In this document: piece after piece, positions 4,994-11,677 of the stretch
How the letters are laid out: each line of letters opens with the position of its first letter
How positions within the stretch are numbered: the stretch's first letter is position 1
Notes under the pieces: model-generated
What the model was told of the DNA's origin: nothing
Seen by the model: only the letters and a program-made list of their open reading frames with translations
Databases searched by the model: none
Program-made: the position numbers and the translations under genes
Assembly: GCA_034432855.1 (NCBI GenBank)
Contig: DAOUBA010000110.1
Coordinates: 1 to 11,677, forward strand
DNA from: DAOUBA01 sp034432855
GTDB lineage: Bacteria; Chloroflexota; Anaerolineae; B4-G1
Reading direction: 5' to 3'
DNA: 11,677 nt

Positions 4994-6421
4994 TTGCGGC
5001 GTAAGAGAGGACTGATCGCCTGGATCGTTATTGTGGCGGCTATCATCATGCTCTTTCTCACGTGGCAGTACGTGGGCTATCGCGTGACCACCAGGACGCT
5101 ACCTGCCGGGATGACGATGGCCGGCCTCCTGGTCGAAGGAATGACACGTGAACAGGCGCTCGCTACCCTTGAAGAAGCATTCTCCACGCCGATAGAACTG
5201 ACGTACCAGGGGCAGCCCTTGCGTCTTTCCCCCGACATCGTCGAGTTGCGCTACGACGCAGAGCGAACGGCGGCTAACCTGGATGCGGCGTTGGCCCCGC
5301 GGAACGGGCTCGATGGCTTTATCGCCCACGTTCTGCGCCGCCCATTCGCCCCGGTGGATGTCCCTGTGACGGTCAGCTACCCGCAGGAGCGGCTTGACGG
5401 TTTTCTGGCTCACGTCGCCAACCACTACGACCGTCCGCCGATACCGCCGGTACCGCTCCCCGATAGCCTGACCTTCCGGGCCGGCAAGCCGGGCTATCAA
5501 TTGGACGTTGAGGCATCCCGCGCCCGGCTCGCCGCCGCACTCATATCGGCTACCGGGCGAAGGGTCGAACTCGTCGTGCGTACGAAAGAAGCGCCGCCGA
5601 TGGACCTGGATGCCCTGGGACAGATGATCCAGACCATGCTGGACGATCATCCGGGCCTGATACCGGGCATTTTCGTCAAGGACCTGCAGACCGGCGACGA
5701 ACTGGCAATCAACGCCGAGGTGGCCTACGCCGGCCTGAGCATTCTCAAGATCGCCGTTATGGAGGAAACGTATCGTGCTCTGGACGAACCTCTCAGCGCC
5801 GAGGTGAGCGACTGGCTGAGCGACACGATGGGCGTGACCAGCAGCAACTTTAAGGCCAACCTGTTGCTGCGCGACGTCATCGGCGACGGCGACGGCTATC
5901 GGGGCGCGGAGAACCTCACTGCTTCGATGAATTACCTGGGGCTGCGCAACACCTTCATGGTGGCGCCCTACGACGAGCAGAGCGCACTGACTATCGTCAC
6001 ACCAGCCAACTCTCGCACCGACATTACCACCCAACCCGATCCTTTAATGCAGACTACACCGCTGGACATCGGTCTGCTGCTGGAGATGATCTACCAGTGC
6101 AGCCATGGCGGCGGCGCCCTGATGGTTGCCTACCCTGGCGCCTTTACTGCCGCAGAGTGCAGCCAGATGATCGAGTGGATGAGCGAGAACTATATTGACA
6201 GCCTCATCGAGGCCGGGCTACCGGCAGGGACACGGTTGGCGCACAAGCACGGGTGGACCGGCGACACGCACGCCGACGCCGGACTCGTGTTCAGCCCTGG
6301 TGGCGATTTCGTCTTGGTCACATTCCTCCACCGTCCCAAGTGGCTGGAATGGGAAGAGAGTGCACCGCTCATTTCTGATATTGCCATGGCAACCTATAAT
6401 TATTTCAATCCGGCGCAGTAG
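4994..6421 (+). CDS. Membrane-anchored PG-binding / class A beta-lactamase-like (serine transpeptidase-fold) protein
   Basis: The protein has 475 residues from a TTG start at 4994. The TTG is chosen because CGGAGGAGA lies 3 nt upstream and the promoter's predicted start is at about 4970, which excludes the in-frame ATGs at 4901 and 4952. The order of parts is: a basic N-end, a single membrane helix (about 5-27), a region of about 35-195 resembling the VanW/YoaR-type peptidoglycan-binding domain (the LPAGMTMAGLLVEGMTREQA motif), then a class A beta-lactamase-like domain from about 220 to the end. Active-site motifs are S249-x-x-K252 (SILK), S283-S-N285 in place of SDN, and K418-H-G420 in place of KTG. 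I see no ExxLN in the omega-loop region, so efficient beta-lactam hydrolysis is doubtful; a D,D-peptidase or other wall-acting role outside the membrane is as likely. It is monocistronic and divergent from the double-FHA gene. Confidence 0.85.
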   Translation: MRRKRGLIAWIVIVAAIIMLFLTWQYVGYRVTTRTLPAGMTMAGLLVEGMTREQALATLEEAFSTPIELTYQGQPLRLSPDIVELRYDAERTAANLDAALAPRNGLDGFIAHVLRRPFAPVDVPVTVSYPQERLDGFLAHVANHYDRPPIPPVPLPDSLTFRAGKPGYQLDVEASRARLAAALISATGRRVELVVRTKEAPPMDLDALGQMIQTMLDDHPGLIPGIFVKDLQTGDELAINAEVAYAGLSILKIAVMEETYRALDEPLSAEVSDWLSDTMGVTSSNFKANLLLRDVIGDGDGYRGAENLTASMNYLGLRNTFMVAPYDEQSALTIVTPANSRTDITTQPDPLMQTTPLDIGLLLEMIYQCSHGGGALMVAYPGAFTAAECSQMIEWMSENYIDSLIEAGLPAGTRLAHKHGWTGDTHADAGLVFSPGGDFVLVTFLHRPKWLEWEESAPLISDIAMATYNYFNPAQ

Positions 6422-6460
6422 CAGCCATCCTGGTGTAGCGGCCACCCCGAAAATAAGCCG

Positions 6461-6480
6461 AGTCCGCAACATAACGGACT
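6461..6480. terminator. Weak hairpin after the beta-lactamase-like gene
   Basis: AGTCCG at 6461-6466 pairs with CGGACT at 6475-6480 (8-nt loop). It lies 40 bp after the stop at 6421 and just before the next promoter. The bases after it are only moderately T-rich. It may be a weak terminator, or an operator-like element abutting the -35 at 6485. Confidence 0.3.
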
Positions 6481-6484
6481 GCGA

Positions 6485-6513
6485 TTGCAGTGTTTACGTG
6501 TTTGTTCTATAAT
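6485..6513 (+). promoter_or_regulatory. Promoter of the kinase operon
   Basis: A -35 TTGCAG (3/6) at 6485-6490 and a perfect -10 TATAAT at 6508-6513 are separated by 17 bp. Transcription would start near 6520, leaving a 5' UTR of about 125 nt before the kinase ATG at 6646. In this leader I see only small elements: CTGCGGAA twice, about 16 bp apart (near 6571 and 6587), and GTTGCACA twice (6529-6536, 6612-6619). I see no recognisable riboswitch. Confidence 0.55.
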
Positions 6514-6645
6514 TAGGATACATAGGTTGTTGCACAAGCGCTTCGCGGGGCCCGTCCCATCCAGCCTGGCGGCTGCGGAAAACGACTTACTGCGGAATGG
6601 CCTTGCCAAGCGTTGCACAGTACTTGAGCAGTCAGACGATTGAGT

Positions 6646-8649
6646 ATGAAGGCAGAGACCCGTCACTCTTCGACAGCCGGTGTTCCCGCCGACCAGTCCA
6701 CCAACCAAGAAGCAAGCGCGGGCCAAGAACTGCGCGAATCGCCGCTCACCAAACGGCTGAGCACGCAACGCATTTCTTCCACGCCCCAATCTCCACCTGA
6801 AACGCCCGGTGCGCGTGTCGAAGGCCGGTTGCCCGACGGCCACATTCTCCAGAGCCGCTATCGCATCCTGGGCGTGCTGGGCGTCGGCGGCATGAGCGCC
6901 GTCTACAAGGCTCAGGACCTGCGCTTCCCCAAAGTCACACGCTTGTGCGTCGTCAAGGAGATGCTCAATACCGCGAGCGATCCCGAGATCCGGGCAATGG
7001 TCCGGCGCAATTTCGAGCGCGAGGCCAACATCCTGGCTACTCTGAGCCATCCCGGCATCGTCCAGGTCTATGACTACTTCAGCGAAGGCGACCGTAGTTA
7101 CCTGGTGCTCGAATACGTGGACGGCAAGGACCTGGAGGTGATCCTGAGCGAGACGCCGGGCTTTCTGCCCGAGACACAGGTGGCACGCTGGGCCATCCAG
7201 ATCTGCGACGTATTGACCTACCTGCACGACTACGAGCCCAGGCCGATCATCTTCCGCGACATCAAACCGTCCAACATCATGCTCGACAGTCGTGGGCGCA
7301 TCCGGCTGGTGGACTTTGGCATCGCCAGGGTTTTCCAGAGCGGCCAGAAAGGCACGATGATCGGCACCGAGGGCTATTCCCCGCCGGAGCAATACCGGGG
7401 GATTGCCGAACCGCGAGTGGATATTTATGCGTTGGGGGCCACGCTGCATCACCTGCTCAGCAAGCAGGATCCGCGGCTGGAGCCGCCGTTTTCCTTCCAC
7501 GAACGCCCCATTCACAAGACCAACCCTACCGTCTCCCACGAACTGGCAGAGATTATCAACCGGGCATTAGAGTACGATCCCAACAAGCGTTTCGGCTCGG
7601 CGGAGGAAATGCAGCGCGCCCTGATGAGCCTGGGGGCGGCGCGTGGCCTGGGAGGGACAACCGCCTTCGGCACCGCCCCCTTCACCGGCAGCGACGTGTT
7701 ACCCCTGTGGCGCTTTGCCTGCGAGGACGAGGTGCGTTCCTCACCAGCCGTGCACAGGGGCATCGTATTCGTGGGCGCTTACGATCACAACCTCTATGCG
7801 ATCAACGCCGAAGACGGCAAGTTCCTGTGGAAGTATGCCACCGAGGGCGGCATCGCCTCGTCGCCTTGCGTGCACGAAGACCGTGTGTTCATCGGCTCTG
7901 CCGACCGCTCGCTCCACGCGGTCAATGCCGTCACGGGCCGCGTTGCGTGGACCTGCCCGACCCAGGGCAGCCTGTGGTCGTCGCCACGGGTGGCGTTCGA
8001 CCACGTGTTCTTCGGCTCCGACGATCGGTATCTATACGCAGCCAACGCGCAGAGCGGCCGTGTGGCCTGGAAGTTCGAGGCCGAAGGGAAGGTGCGCTCT
8101 TCACCAGCCATTGGCGACGAGGCCATCTACGTCGGTTGCGAAGGGGGGACGGTCTACGCCGTAGATACCAGCGGCCAGGCGCGCTGGCGCTTCCGCGCCC
8201 GGCGCGGCGTGACTTCCTCTCCTGCCATCAGCGAGGGAATGGTCTACGTGGGCAGCCAGGATTGGCATGTCTACTGCCTGGACATCCGCTCAGGCTGGGT
8301 GGTATGGCGCTACCGCACTGGCGGCCCGATCATCTCCTCCCCGGCCGTCGGCGAAGGACTGGTTTTCATTGGTTCGGCGGATGGTTACCTCTATGCGCTG
8401 GATGCTGACAGCGGCCGCCTCGTCTGGCGCTACGGAGCGGAGGATCAGGTGACTTCCTCACCGGCTGTGGCCGAAGGGGCGGTGTACTTCGGCTCGGTAG
8501 ACAAGTCCGTCTACAGTCTCGATGCCCAAACGGGCGCCCTGCGCTGGCGCTTTCAGACCGATGGGCCGGTGACGTCGTCGCCCAGAGTGGTGGACGGCGT
8601 GGTCTACATCGGATCGTGCGACCGTTACCTGTACGCGCTTCAGGCTTGA
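6646..8649 (+). CDS. Ser/Thr protein kinase fused to an eight-blade PQQ-type beta-propeller
   Basis: The protein has 667 residues from the ATG at 6646 (TTG at 6640 is an alternative; neither has a strong SD). Residues 1-68 are a Ser/Thr/Pro-rich, probably disordered N-end. The kinase domain spans about 70-328: Gly-rich loop GVGGMSAVY, VVK with K104 as the ATP-anchoring Lys, helix-C Glu126, catalytic loop F203-R-D205-x-K-P-S-N, D223-F-G, and an SPPEQ-containing activation segment. The usual HRD His is Phe. After a short linker (about 330-352) come eight repeats of about 40 residues, each with an SSP motif, a V/I-Y/F-x-G-S strand, an L-Y-A-x-D/N turn and a W strand, as in PQQ/BamB-like propellers. 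No membrane helix separates kinase and propeller, so both should be cytosolic, unlike PknD-type receptor kinases. It is the first gene of an operon whose second gene is the matching PP2C phosphatase. Confidence 0.93.
   Translation: MKAETRHSSTAGVPADQSTNQEASAGQELRESPLTKRLSTQRISSTPQSPPETPGARVEGRLPDGHILQSRYRILGVLGVGGMSAVYKAQDLRFPKVTRLCVVKEMLNTASDPEIRAMVRRNFEREANILATLSHPGIVQVYDYFSEGDRSYLVLEYVDGKDLEVILSETPGFLPETQVARWAIQICDVLTYLHDYEPRPIIFRDIKPSNIMLDSRGRIRLVDFGIARVFQSGQKGTMIGTEGYSPPEQYRGIAEPRVDIYALGATLHHLLSKQDPRLEPPFSFHERPIHKTNPTVSHELAEIINRALEYDPNKRFGSAEEMQRALMSLGAARGLGGTTAFGTAPFTGSDVLPLWRFACEDEVRSSPAVHRGIVFVGAYDHNLYAINAEDGKFLWKYATEGGIASSPCVHEDRVFIGSADRSLHAVNAVTGRVAWTCPTQGSLWSSPRVAFDHVFFGSDDRYLYAANAQSGRVAWKFEAEGKVRSSPAIGDEAIYVGCEGGTVYAVDTSGQARWRFRARRGVTSSPAISEGMVYVGSQDWHVYCLDIRSGWVVWRYRTGGPIISSPAVGEGLVFIGSADGYLYALDADSGRLVWRYGAEDQVTSSPAVAEGAVYFGSVDKSVYSLDAQTGALRWRFQTDGPVTSSPRVVDGVVYIGSCDRYLYALQA
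7711..8646 (+). repeat. Eight tandem ~120-bp repeats encoding propeller blades
   Basis: Eight consecutive units of about 117-120 bp encode the propeller of the kinase gene. At protein level every unit has the pattern W-x-[YFC]...[SW]SSP...GS...LYA-x-D/N. Copies have diverged in DNA, with strongest similarity around the SSPA and GS...YLYAL segments. Unit 4 is one residue shorter at its end. These are domain repeats, not a separate element. Confidence 0.85.
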
Positions 8650-8666
8650 CGAAAGGAAGAAGAAGT

Positions 8667-9536
8667 ATGCAATTCCTGCGTGATCTGTTTGGACAGAAAA
8701 GGCCCGCGCCTGCTGTGGCTACCCCGCCTCCATCGGAAGCCGTACGCACGCTACCCAGGCTGCAAGTCGGCTGGGCAACCGACGTGGGTGAAATGCGTCG
8801 CCACAACGAGGACATGGCGCTCGTCATCACTGCTGCCCACGACGGTAACGATGTGCTCCCGGCATTTGGGCTATTCGTCTTGGCCGACGGTATGGGGGGA
8901 CATCAGGCTGGCGAGATCGCCAGTTCCCTGGCCGTACGCACTGTGGCCTACCAGGTGATACGCCGGCTCTACCTGCCAACCCTCATCGGCCAGGATCAGG
9001 GCGGCGAGCGACCACCTCTGCACGAGGCGCTCGTGGACGCGGTGCGGGCGGCCAACGACGCGGTGGCAGAACAGGTGCCCGGTGGGGGCACGACCCTGAC
9101 CTGTGCGCTGGTCATCGGCGCACAGGCGTACATCGCCCATGTGGGCGATAGCCGCGCCTACATCGTCACCCAGGCAGGACACGATCAGATCACCCACGAT
9201 CACTCGCTGGTGGACCGGCTGGTCGAGTTGGGGCAACTGACGCGCGACGAGGCCGCCAACCATCCGCAGAAGAACGTGCTCTACCGCGCCGTCGGTCAGA
9301 GCGGTGTGCTGGAAGTAGACACCTACGTGCGCACGATTCCTCCTGGGGGGCGCTTGCTGCTCTGTAGCGACGGGCTCTGGGGCCTGGTGAGCGAGGCCGA
9401 GATGACTCACATCGTCACGACCACTCCCTCACTCCAGGCTGCGTGCGAAAGCCTGGTCGCCGCAGCCAACCGCGCCGGAGGGCGCGATAATATCACGGCC
9501 ATCCTGGTCGAACCACCGTTAGGTCAAAACAGATGA
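8667..9536 (+). CDS. PP2C-family Ser/Thr protein phosphatase
   Basis: The protein has 289 residues. The ATG at 8667 is chosen because AAAGGAAGAAG lies just upstream and 17 bp separate it from the kinase stop; an upstream in-frame ATG at 8616 would overlap the last propeller blade and is unlikely. All PP2C/PPM motifs are present in order: R-x-x-N47-E-D49, LADGMGGH with D74, GTTL, VGDSRAY, LLCSDGLWG and GRDN. The Asp residues that bind the two catalytic metal ions are intact, so it should be an active Mn/Mg-dependent phosphatase. No membrane segment is seen; the first 30 residues are a short amphipathic and Pro-rich extension. As the second gene behind a Ser/Thr kinase it is presumably the eraser for the same phosphosites. 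Its stop overlaps the next start by 4 bp (ATGA). Confidence 0.94.
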   Translation: MQFLRDLFGQKRPAPAVATPPPSEAVRTLPRLQVGWATDVGEMRRHNEDMALVITAAHDGNDVLPAFGLFVLADGMGGHQAGEIASSLAVRTVAYQVIRRLYLPTLIGQDQGGERPPLHEALVDAVRAANDAVAEQVPGGGTTLTCALVIGAQAYIAHVGDSRAYIVTQAGHDQITHDHSLVDRLVELGQLTRDEAANHPQKNVLYRAVGQSGVLEVDTYVRTIPPGGRLLLCSDGLWGLVSEAEMTHIVTTTPSLQAACESLVAAANRAGGRDNITAILVEPPLGQNR

Positions 9537-11020
9537 GTGACATAGACGTTGAGAAAGATTACTACGCCATCCTGGGGGTGTCTCGTTCTGCGACGGATGA
9601 GGAGATCAAGAGCGCCTATCGGGCACTGGCGCGCCGCTACCATCCCGACAGCCGGGTGGAAGATTCCTCGACAACGCTGTTTCACGAGATCCAGGCTGCT
9701 TACGCTATCCTCAGCAATCCCGCCACCCGCCGCGCATACGACCGTCAACGGGCCGAGGCGGGGTTGAGCGAGGGAGCAGCGCTGTCCTGGGAAATCACGG
9801 CGAGCCGGAGCCAGTGCAGTTCGCTGTACGAAGAACAGGTGCTCTACCTGCTGATCGAGATTCGGCCGGCCACGGGCGCACGAGGCGAGCGGTTGCCGCT
9901 GAACCTATGTCTGGCGATCGACCGCAGCACCTCGATGCAGGGGGCGCGGCTGGAGCACGTCAAGGGAGCCGCCCATCAGATCATTGACGAATTGCACGAA
10001 AACGATGCCCTGGCAGTGATCGCTTTCAACGACCGGGCCGAGGTTGTCTTGCCCAGCCAGCCTGTTGTCAACCGCGCCCTTGCCAAGGCTAAGGTTTCCA
10101 CGATCTCGGCCAGTGGGGGGACAGAGATCCTGAAAGGGATTCAGGCAGGGTTGGCAGAGATCGAGAGACGCCACGGCCAGCGGGTCACCAGCCACCTGAT
10201 CCTGCTCACCGACGGCCAGACTTACGGCGACGACGAGAGTTGTATTGCCGAGGCGCGGCAGGCTGCCGCGCGGCGCATCGGCATCTCGGCAATGGGCATC
10301 GGCGAGGATTGGAACGACACTCTGCTTGATCAGATCGCCGCCCAGAGCGGAGGAGTCTCCGCCTACATTGCATCGCCAGGCCAGGTACGCGCGCTGCTGC
10401 AACAGCAAGTACGCGGCCTGGGAACGGTCTTTGCCCATGGATTAACGCTAACTATCGGCTGTGTCGAGGGTGTATGGGTAGAGAACGTCTTTCGGGTCGC
10501 GCCTTACCTGGATCATCTCACCACAACCGACAACGCGGTCAGCCTGGGCGCGTTGCAAGCCGACATGCCGCTCGCCGTGCTGCTCGAGATCGGCGTCGCG
10601 CAAAAGCCGCCTGGCGAGCACCGGCTCCTCCAACTCCAACTCACGGGCGACATCCCCTCGCTGGGCCGGCAGGGAGAGAGACTACGGCGCGATATCGCCC
10701 TCACGTTCACGCCAGACGAGTTGGTGTCAGAGGTGGTGCCTCCAGCCATCTTGGGCGCCCTGAGCAGAGTCACCATCTATCGGATGCAAGAGCGAGCCTG
10801 GGAAATGTTGGAGAGCGGCAATACCGAAGAAGCCAACCAGCAGTTGGAATTGATCGCTACGCGCCTGTTCGACCTTGGAGAGCCGCGGCTGGCCCGGGCG
10901 GCCATGCTGGAAGCCGGGCGCATCGCCAAGGGCGGGGAACCAACGGCCAAGGGGCGCAAAGAGATCAAGTATGGCACACGCAGTCTAACTATCGCCTCAA
11001 GGAGGAAGTCGAATGATTGA
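9533..11020 (+). CDS. J-domain (DnaJ-like) / von Willebrand A fusion protein
   Basis: The protein has 495 residues. Residues 8-72 are a J-domain with the intact H37-P38-D39 tripeptide and the DYYAILGV and FHEIQAAYAIL helices, so it should be able to stimulate a DnaK/Hsp70. A linker and beta-sandwich-like part (about 83-120) lead to a VWA domain (about 121-300) with a complete MIDAS: D130-x-S132-x-S134, T197 in SGGTE, and D227 in LLTDG. A beta-rich region (about 305-420) and a helical C-end (about 425-470, a repeat-like LIATRLFDLGEPRLARAA segment) follow. No membrane segment or signal peptide is seen, so it is cytosolic. VWA-MIDAS domains bind partner proteins through a metal ion, and the J-domain may deliver a client or complex to Hsp70. 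The gene overlaps the PP2C gene by 4 bp and the next FHA gene by 8 bp, so tight co-translation is expected. A J-domain joined to VWA is an uncommon architecture to my knowledge. Confidence 0.92.
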   Translation: MSDIDVEKDYYAILGVSRSATDEEIKSAYRALARRYHPDSRVEDSSTTLFHEIQAAYAILSNPATRRAYDRQRAEAGLSEGAALSWEITASRSQCSSLYEEQVLYLLIEIRPATGARGERLPLNLCLAIDRSTSMQGARLEHVKGAAHQIIDELHENDALAVIAFNDRAEVVLPSQPVVNRALAKAKVSTISASGGTEILKGIQAGLAEIERRHGQRVTSHLILLTDGQTYGDDESCIAEARQAAARRIGISAMGIGEDWNDTLLDQIAAQSGGVSAYIASPGQVRALLQQQVRGLGTVFAHGLTLTIGCVEGVWVENVFRVAPYLDHLTTTDNAVSLGALQADMPLAVLLEIGVAQKPPGEHRLLQLQLTGDIPSLGRQGERLRRDIALTFTPDELVSEVVPPAILGALSRVTIYRMQERAWEMLESGNTEEANQQLELIATRLFDLGEPRLARAAMLEAGRIAKGGEPTAKGRKEIKYGTRSLTIASRRKSND

Positions 11021-11522
11021 GTGTCCATCCTGTGGGCGCAAACACCGTCCCGGTACGTTATTCTGTAGCGAGTGCGGGGTATACTTGCCTACCGGCGGGC
11101 CTCTGCGCACCGAACCGCTCCCCGAGGAAGAACTGCCCGCTTCGCGGGCCAACCCCTGGGCGAGTGAGCGGACCGAGGGGGCCGAGACACCACCGCTGCC
11201 CCTGCAATTGAAGGTCCTTTCCACCAACCGCCAGATCCGCCTCCCTCCCAACCCCGAGGTGCAGATCGGGCGACTCGACGCGGCTCACGGTATCTTTCCC
11301 GATGTGGATCTGACGCCGGATGGCGGATTGGAAGGGGGTATCTCGCGTCGCCACTGCAAGATCCACCAACGCGGAACGACCTACCTGGTCGAAGACGCCG
11401 GCAGCGCCAACGGCACGTATCTCAACGGCCAGCGCCTGACCCCTTACCTGCCCCACGTGCTCAAGGATGGAGATGAACTCCAGTTGGGGCGGGTCAAATT
11501 GCAGGTCGTTTTGCAGCCGTAG
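11013..11522 (+). CDS. Zinc-ribbon FHA-domain protein
   Basis: The protein has 169 residues. The N-terminal zinc ribbon has C4-x2-C7 and C18-x2-C21. A Pro/Glu-rich linker (about 24-62) leads to a C-terminal FHA domain (about 64-168) with all phosphothreonine-contact residues: G86-R87, S111-R-R-H114 and S131-x-N133-G-T. It should bind pThr sites, probably on the kinase or the DnaJ-VWA protein (inference). The start ATG lies inside the end of the DnaJ-VWA gene (8-bp overlap), with AAGGAGG 7 nt upstream, a strong ribosome binding site. The plan (Cys-rich N-end, linker, FHA) resembles the minus-strand double-FHA gene at 3755-4828, but the ribbon here is canonical. Confidence 0.92.
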   Translation: MIECPSCGRKHRPGTLFCSECGVYLPTGGPLRTEPLPEEELPASRANPWASERTEGAETPPLPLQLKVLSTNRQIRLPPNPEVQIGRLDAAHGIFPDVDLTPDGGLEGGISRRHCKIHQRGTTYLVEDAGSANGTYLNGQRLTPYLPHVLKDGDELQLGRVKLQVVLQP

Positions 11523-11543
11523 AAGGCATGCGGAGGCCCGGTT

Positions 11544-11677
11544 ATGCCCTACACAGTGATGATCCACGTGTTGAATGAAGATGCCGTCGTCGGGGAGATA
11601 GAGCGACTTCCCGAACCTACCGACCAGGTGCTGCTCGTCAACAACGTCCGGCGACGCGATGGTCGCGAAGTTTCGTA
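11544..11677 (+). CDS. Unidentified operon gene, 5' part only
   Basis: The first 44 codons are visible and the frame is open to the right edge. GGAGG (11531-11535) precedes the ATG by 8 nt, and the gap from the FHA stop is 21 bp. The start reads MPYTVMIHVLNEDAVVGEIERLP, followed by a probable beta-strand (VLLVNN) and an RRRDGRE turn. That suggests a small cytosolic alpha/beta or all-beta protein. There are too few residues to name a family. It is presumably the fifth gene of the kinase operon. Confidence 0.6.
   Translation, partial: MPYTVMIHVLNEDAVVGEIERLPEPTDQVLLVNNVRRRDGREVS

Noticed and set aside
5099..6034. 311-codon open frame on the minus strand
   Set aside because: Antisense to the beta-lactamase-like gene, His/Arg/Gly/Val-rich composition typical of a shadow frame, no family signature.
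6529..6619. GTTGCACA direct repeat in the kinase leader as an operator
   Set aside because: Only 8 bp, two copies 83 bp apart, no symmetry; consistent with chance.
6597..6800. 67-codon frame (MALPSVAQYL...) in the kinase leader
   Set aside because: It overlaps the kinase N-terminus in another frame, has no SD, and after about 20 residues becomes Arg/His-rich shadow sequence.
6400..7539. 379-codon open frame on the minus strand across the kinase start
   Set aside because: It is antisense to the kinase domain, whose motifs are intact on the plus strand. It has no SD or domain signature and also covers the kinase promoter; typical of GC-rich shadow frames.
8616..8666. Upstream ATG for the PP2C gene
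   Set aside because: It would overlap the last propeller blade by 34 bp and has no SD; the ATG at 8667 has a clear SD.

Overview
The window is GC-rich and densely coded, with no stable RNA genes and no CRISPR array. Multi-domain Ser/Thr phospho-signalling genes (kinase fused to a PQQ propeller, PP2C, DnaJ-VWA, FHA with Cys ribbons), GT-C type membrane proteins, and C-rich palindromic and short-period repeats together suggest a Chloroflexota bacterium (Anaerolineae- or Roseiflexus-like). That assignment is an inference from gene style, not from a marker gene.

Left part (1-3351, minus strand). A four-gene cluster reads leftwards: a 65-residue two-helix membrane protein (3145-3342), a 541-residue GT-C-like membrane glycosyltransferase (1466-3091), a double zinc-ribbon, coiled-coil, tail-anchored protein (973-1458), and a second polytopic membrane protein that runs off the left edge (1-973). 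The last three genes are tightly packed (7 bp gap, then a TGATG overlap). The cluster carries three kinds of short repeat: a C-rich palindrome read in frame by the first gene, a (GGTT)n tract that forms the whole gap between the 65-aa and 541-aa genes, and a degenerate 7-bp tandem tract inside the 541-aa gene. A second 7-bp tract precedes the 88-residue membrane protein at 3439-3705 (plus strand).

Middle part (3706-6421). A hairpin separates the 88-aa gene from a convergent minus-strand gene for a Cys-cluster protein with two FHA domains (3755-4828). This gene is divergent from a membrane-anchored protein with a peptidoglycan-binding-like region and a class A beta-lactamase/transpeptidase-like domain (4994-6421, TTG start). 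The two share a symmetric intergenic region in which each direction has a perfect extended -10 element.

Right part (6422-11677, plus strand). A promoter at about 6485-6513 precedes a compact operon: a soluble Ser/Thr kinase fused to an eight-blade PQQ-type propeller (6646-8649), a PP2C phosphatase (8667-9536), a J-domain/VWA fusion (9533-11020), a zinc-ribbon FHA protein (11013-11522), and the start of an unidentified gene (11544 to the edge). Gene spacings are +17, -4, -8 and +21 bp. Writer, eraser and reader of phosphothreonine sit together with a MIDAS-type VWA scaffold that carries an intact HPD J-domain. The set recalls the kinase/PP2C/VWA 'TerY-P' triads, but the J-domain, the propeller and the FHA partner make it look like a distinct variant. 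It is the most interesting item in the window.
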